Shown: piece after piece, positions 5,871 to 10,560 of the stretch
How positions within the stretch are numbered: the stretch's first letter is position 1
Layout: every line of letters begins with the position of its first letter
DNA from: Smittium mucronatum
Lineage: Eukaryota > Kickxellomycota > Harpellomycetes > Harpellales > Legeriomycetaceae
Length of the DNA: 10,560 nt
NCBI GenBank assembly: GCA_001953115.1
Contig: LSSL01003809.1
Coordinates: 1-10,560 of the forward strand
Direction: 5' to 3'
Notes under the pieces: generated by a model
What the model saw: only the letters and a program-made list of their open reading frames with translations
Database searches by the model: none
Told to the model about the DNA's origin: nothing
Made by a program: the position numbers and the translations under genes

Positions 5871-8296
5871 TTAGAGCCTTGTATATCATTTAATTCGAAA
5901 CTACTAGCACAAATTATACCAGTTAATTTAAACTCATCATAAGAAAGTTATAGCTTAAATATATCACATTATGATAAATCTTCTTATTATGCATATCTAA
6001 AAAAAAAAAATTGAATAAATTTATATAAAAGATGGGGTTATGAAAATGACGTTATATGCTAAATTAATTTCGCTTGTAAAGATATACACATATAATTCCT
6101 AAAATAAATTAACACCTAATTATTTCGTAACATAAAAAAATAAAAGTTCTAAGTTATAATAATTTCTGATTTTTTTTCCAGATCTCCATTTAATCTTATC
6201 AAAAATATAAAAATTGAAATAAAATTAGTCTATTATCATTTTTTTGAATATATATGATATTAATATAGCTTTACTTTAGTTTTTTTTCTATTCTAGTAAT
6301 ATTGATCTAAAAATTGATTTCTAGGTTTATAAAAATTAAATTCTTGCAAGGAGATTATAGGTTAATCATTTTTAGTTATTCTAAATAAAACAACCTGATT
6401 TAGTTTAAAAAATTGATCGAAAAGCTTAAATCTGAATCAATAAATTATTTTTATTCTTTGCTTTAAATTTATATCCTGTTAAAATAATTTTTATAATAAA
6501 CAATAAATTAAAATTAAATATAATTTGAAAGTTTTAAACAAAATTTTTTGAAATTCATAAGAATAATAATAAGTTCTAGTTAAAAAAAATATTTCCAAAA
6601 TGAAAAATATATATATGGCTTTATAAATCTATATCATCTTACCTCAAATTTATTTAAGCCTTCTGTGTTTTATTTAGTCCATTAATAAAAAAATCTAGAA
6701 TGTAGCATTTAAAACTCCGAGCAAAAATAGTTTTCATAAAATTTTTGATGTTCAATATCCTATTAATCGCATTTTAAAATTTAGGGGCTCACAAATATCT
6801 TATCTCGCAAAAAAATTTGCAATTAATTTAGATTTTATTCGTATATTTAGAATTATAATCACCAAAAATAATATAAATCGGTTTACTTCAGACACTTCAG
6901 TGAATTTACATCAACAAAATTTATTATGGCATATTTGCCAAAAAAACAAGTGAGATCTTTAGTATTCTAACATTTTAAAAATTAATATATGCATATTATT
7001 TTACAAATTTAATCTTTTAAAAAAATTATTAAATTACGCCCACCTCTAATAATGTTGTATTAAATTTATTTTACAAACAAGCTTAACTAGTGGATTTATA
7101 TTCAAATTTTCGCGATTTAAACAAAAAACTAATGGAAGAGACGAACTATTTAATCTAATAGTGGAAAAAAGCTCTTTTTATACTAAAAGAAAATTTTCTG
7201 ACTATAATTTATTTTTTAATTGGTTTATTAGTTTTTTTTTACTTTTTTATTAAAAAACCAAAAGTATCAAATTTAATGGATATTTAAAGTTGAATTTGAG
7301 AATAAATATAGTGATTTTTTTGTTAATAAGAGTATTAATAGCCACTAAATCCTGATTAAGATGAAATAGTCTAATTTCAAGGCTTTTTCTTCTTGAAATA
7401 CCTGAAAATATATTCCCAAACGCTATTCCGTTTTTGAAATATCCAAATAAATGCCTCGTTATACTCCCATTTAATCCTTTATCTATTTTCCCTCCTATAT
7501 TTTTTAGAAAAAAATTGCTTCTCGATTCTTATAATATCGTTAAATTTTAAATTGTAGAATATAAGAGGGTTTAATTTTGTGTAAAAGTTGGTTAGAGCAA
7601 TAAAATATCCAAAACTATTTCTATTTTAATCAAAAATACTTTAAAAGTATCTCGAGTTAATTTTAATAATTTTTTCAACCTACAAAAATAGTTTTACGCT
7701 ATATATATTTATCGAGGATCATATTCAGGATTATATTTTTGAAATATGTTTTGGGATTATATCTATAAGTCCTCAGTTCTGGAAAAGGTTTTCGATGAGC
7801 CTGCTACTCTACAGCTTTTAATTTTACAGAATTTTTTTCCATTAAAACTCCAATTTTTTTATTTAATACTACGTATATCTTGTCTGAAAATATAGTCATT
7901 TAATTAATTTCCCATTTCATAAACCATAAAATATTTATCCGTTTTTTTAAAAACTCATGACATTTAATCACCATTAGCTTTAAAAATAAAATTCCGTAAA
8001 TCAAGCCCTCGTTTACAGAGCTAATAAATTACACTGAAATCGGATATCACATTTATCTCACTCTTTACAAAATATAAGTAATGCTCCCATGAATAAAACA
8101 ACTTCCTGTCTCTGTAAAATATCGTTGTAGCTTTAATGAAAATTTTATTGCAATCCAATATCAGAGTTTTATAACTGTTTTTAGAAAATCATATAAAATT
8201 TTACAGTAACTATTTTTTTTTATAGAAAATAATATTTTTTTTCAAAAGTGAAATCCTTAAAATTTATGCAGTTACTTTGAACATCAAGCATTCAGA

Positions 8297-8305
8297 GGGG
8301 GGGGG
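8297..8305 (+). repeat. G9 homopolymer
   Basis: Nine consecutive G, preceded by AGA and followed by ATTTTAAAAT. No other G or C run in the window exceeds five. At about 10% G such a run is very unlikely by base composition alone. Confidence 0.9.
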
Positions 8306-9188
8306 ATTTTAAAATAAAATTCAAACTTATAAAATTTAAAAAATATTTTAGAGATAACAAATTTAAAAGCATCATGTATTTAATATAAAAATTTGATTTT
8401 TTTACCTCTTCTGATTTCAGCTTTTAGAAGCTCTGCTCGTATTTTTTGTGGATAAATCAATCTCGTTTAATTTAAACTCATTTTAAAGTAAATTTCCTTC
8501 GGATTTTTTGAATTTTTTCTTTTTATTTTTGATTCATAAAAATCGGTATCATATATTTACTATTCAGTTTTTTTTTGCTACTATAATTTATATTTATTTT
8601 TAATCAATTAAAATTACATTATTATTATATATAAAATATTGTTTTTTAATGAGATATACTTAGTAAAATATTTTATTGTTATTATTTTATGTATAAAAAA
8701 AAACAGAAAAACAATGGCACAGGAAATATATCTATATATTATATAAAAACGTTATTATTTTTTTTTGTAATTTTAAACAAGGGGGAAAAATCAAGATTAT
8801 GAGAAATAATATAAAAAATAATTCGTAAAACTCGTGTATATTTTAAAAATATTTATACAGAATAAACTATATTACTCTATTTGCGAAAAAAATAAATGGA
8901 AAAATTAACCAGTAATGTTTATTTTTTACGTAATATTAAATGATTATAAAACATGTGGATATAAAAATTAATTTTTTTTTTACTTCATTCCATTTAAAAT
9001 GGCTACTATATTATAATTTAAAAAAATATATTCTACACAATATCTTGAGTTATTATTCAAAAGAATCATTCTATATTATCAATATTTAAAATTTTATGGA
9101 TTTTTACCTAAAAAATAACATTCTAAATGTATTAAAAGTTTTATTTACTTACCGATGGTTAAAAAGAAGTAAAGCATTAGAGCTTTCG

Positions 9189-9269
9189 ATATAATATAAT
9201 CGATATTATATTAAGTTTAATTTGATTTATTTTATAATCTTATTGATTAATAACTGAGGTATTAATCAA
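9189..9269. repeat. two neighbouring A/T hairpins
   Basis: ATATAATAT (9189-9197) pairs with ATATTATAT (9203-9211) around AATCG. About 30 bases later TTGATTAATA (9243-9252) pairs exactly with TATTAATCAA (9260-9269) around ACTGAGG. Each alone is within chance expectation. Their closeness is the only reason to list them. Confidence 0.4.
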
Positions 9270-10258
9270 AAACTGAAAAATTCATTTTTTAGATTTGTTT
9301 ATATAAAATTGTTAGGATTTATTGCTTCCTTTTTAGAACTAAAAGTTTTATTTTACATGAAAATGATTATTGATTAATTATTTAAATAATTTGTGAAACT
9401 TCATTAAATTCCTTTCATAAAATAATAAAGAAAAAGGTTATTGGGTACTAAATTTCATTTAATGGTTTTTTGGTGACTCAATCATTATAACTATATAAAG
9501 ATATTATTGTTATATTATATGCGGAAAGAATGGATTTAAAAACTTAAATTTTATCTATATTATACCAATTCATATATTTCAAATTTCATTTTTTTTTAGA
9601 ATCTATAATTTTAAAATGATTTAAGATGGGAAAAAAATCTACAGTTTTTTTTCTTTAGTTTGTAAAATAAATAAATATAAGAATGAAATAAAGTGCACAA
9701 ATATTTTAGCTGATTGGATATTTTATTTCGTTTATCAAAAAGCTAGCAGGACTAGAAAGATTATTAGACCATATATCTAACATATTAACTAGTTTTAATT
9801 TTTCTTTTCGTTATTCATTCAACAATGATAAAACAATTTTTTAATGAGACTGTGATAATATTTTTAGTTATATCAATTTAAGTCCTAAAATCACAAATCA
9901 ATATTTTTTTTATTAAATAAAGAAAAGGATCTTTTTAACTAAAAATTTAATTTTTGAATTTAAATTTATTGATTTTATATAAATTTACAAGTTAATAATA
10001 TTTTCTCATGTTTCTTTCCTATATAATAAATCCCAGTAAGTAAATGATCTCATTCATATGTTAATTTACCAACGAAAAATAATTGTTTTTTACTTAAAAA
10101 AAAGTAAGAGAATAATATAAATTTGATAAATAATAAATAATAAAACGCACATTTTATTTGAATAAAAAATTTAAAAAAAAATTAAGATATTACACCCTCA
10201 CAATTTTTTTATCTAAGTAATAAAAATATAGAATAATAAATTAAATCTCTTTAACACA

Positions 10259-10321
10259 ATTGAATTTATTTATTTGATTGAAAAATACCAAAATTAATAA
10301 TGGATTTAAAATAAATTCAAT
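10259..10321. repeat. 13-bp inverted repeat with 37-base spacer
   Basis: The arm at 10259-10271 (ATTGAATTTATTT) is the exact reverse complement of 10309-10321. AATACC (10284-10289) and GGTATT (10323-10328) form a second, overlapping pairing option. It could be a remnant of a small terminal-inverted-repeat element, but no target duplication was recognised. Confidence 0.4.
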
Positions 10322-10560
10322 GGGTATTAATAATAAATCAATTGATTAAACATGCAATATTAGTAAAAATTTTACTAAATTATTTTAAAAAACATTAAAA
10401 AACACACTTTAAATTTTAAAATATATCTTGAATTAAAATGTAAATCCCAAAAAAAGAGAAATTTATTAAATTTTTGAATTTTTTTTGAGCTCTAAAGCCA
10501 ATATTTAGTGCCTCATTTTCATAAAAATATTTATGTAGAAAGTATTAAATTTATTTCTAG

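Larger units (their letters stand above)
3639..7000. other. AT-rich gene desert, left part
   Basis: No supportable gene was seen. Contents include a 12-base direct repeat TTAATTAAATAT (3967-3978, 3989-4000), a TTAA-rich run around 4548-4562, three AGATAA words at 4622, 4648 and 4693, and an A12 run (5999-6010). The longest ATG-led frame in the far part is at 5585-5794 (69 codons). It is hydrophobic, has no recognisable motif, and is within chance expectation. Hairpins at 4026-4050 and 5841-5870 and the 4294-4345 repeats are listed separately. Confidence 0.7.
7001..10560. other. AT-rich gene desert, right part
   Basis: No gene is supportable on either strand. Contents include three GGATYATATY copies (7716-7725, 7728-7737, 7754-7763), a 9-base inverted pair TTTACAGAG/CTCTGTAAA (8012-8020, 8110-8118), the G9 tract (8297-8305), hairpins at 9189-9211 and 9243-9269, a 16-base A/T-only palindrome (9376-9391), ATAAATA tandem units near 10126-10145, and a 13-base inverted repeat (10259-10271, 10309-10321). 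A pyrimidine-rich patch lies around 7460-7500. Most of the A/T-only symmetry is what this composition produces by chance. Confidence 0.7.

Noticed and set aside
9376..9391. 16-base perfect palindrome AATTATTT/AAATAATT
   Set aside because: A/T only. At this composition one or two such palindromes per 10 kb are expected by chance. The same applies to 2209-2220, 2401-2417 and 8664-8675.
1..10560. Mitochondrial or plastid origin
   Set aside because: The tRNA has GCC anticodon, perfect Pol III A and B boxes, and a T5 terminator, and no organellar genes are present. AT-richness alone is not evidence.
1..10560. CRISPR array or prokaryotic operon
   Set aside because: No regularly spaced repeats of 20 or more bases, no coding density, no ribosome binding sites and a eukaryotic tRNA gene.

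Overview
The window looks like nuclear DNA from a very AT-rich eukaryote. Hand counts of sampled 60-base lines outside the left end give roughly 7-20% G+C. It has many A/T homopolymers (the longest I found are 12) and almost no open reading frames. The one secure gene is a eukaryotic tRNA-Gly(GCC) at 3559-3629. It has perfect A and B boxes, no encoded CCA and a T5 terminator, so this is neither bacterial nor fungal mitochondrial DNA. The composition and low gene density would fit a gene-poor AT-rich genome, such as an anaerobic chytrid, a microsporidian with large intergenic spacers, or a glomeromycete. This is inference, and nothing in the window fixes the clade.

Layout. Bases 1-312 are about 47% G+C (counted on 1-300), quite unlike the rest. 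On the minus strand they hold overlapping degenerate open frames. One begins with an ATG at 312, close to the point where composition drops. I read this as the possible broken edge of a gene or transposon that continues off the left end. Bases 354-586 hold a run of inverted repeats, several with G/C-containing arms, at the junction with the AT-rich DNA. From about 587 to 3520 there is AT-rich DNA with no supportable gene. It contains a compound pentanucleotide repeat (2242-2294), a long imperfect hairpin (1970-2023), two G/C-armed repeats and a C-rich polypyrimidine tract (3305-3341).

Bases 3521-3638 form a compact RNA polymerase III unit: TATA-like box, CAA start-site-like motif, tRNA-Gly, T5. 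From 3639 to the right end is a gene desert of about 6.9 kb. It carries a G4-armed hairpin with a GAAA loop (4026-4050), a G9 tract (8297-8305), some small hairpins and low-complexity repeats.

No operon or multi-gene system is visible. The longest AT-rich open frames (69-86 codons) are about what chance gives at this composition. The most interesting non-gene signals are the structured junction at 312-586, the dispersed motif ATGGGGTYA found four times, and the G9 tract.
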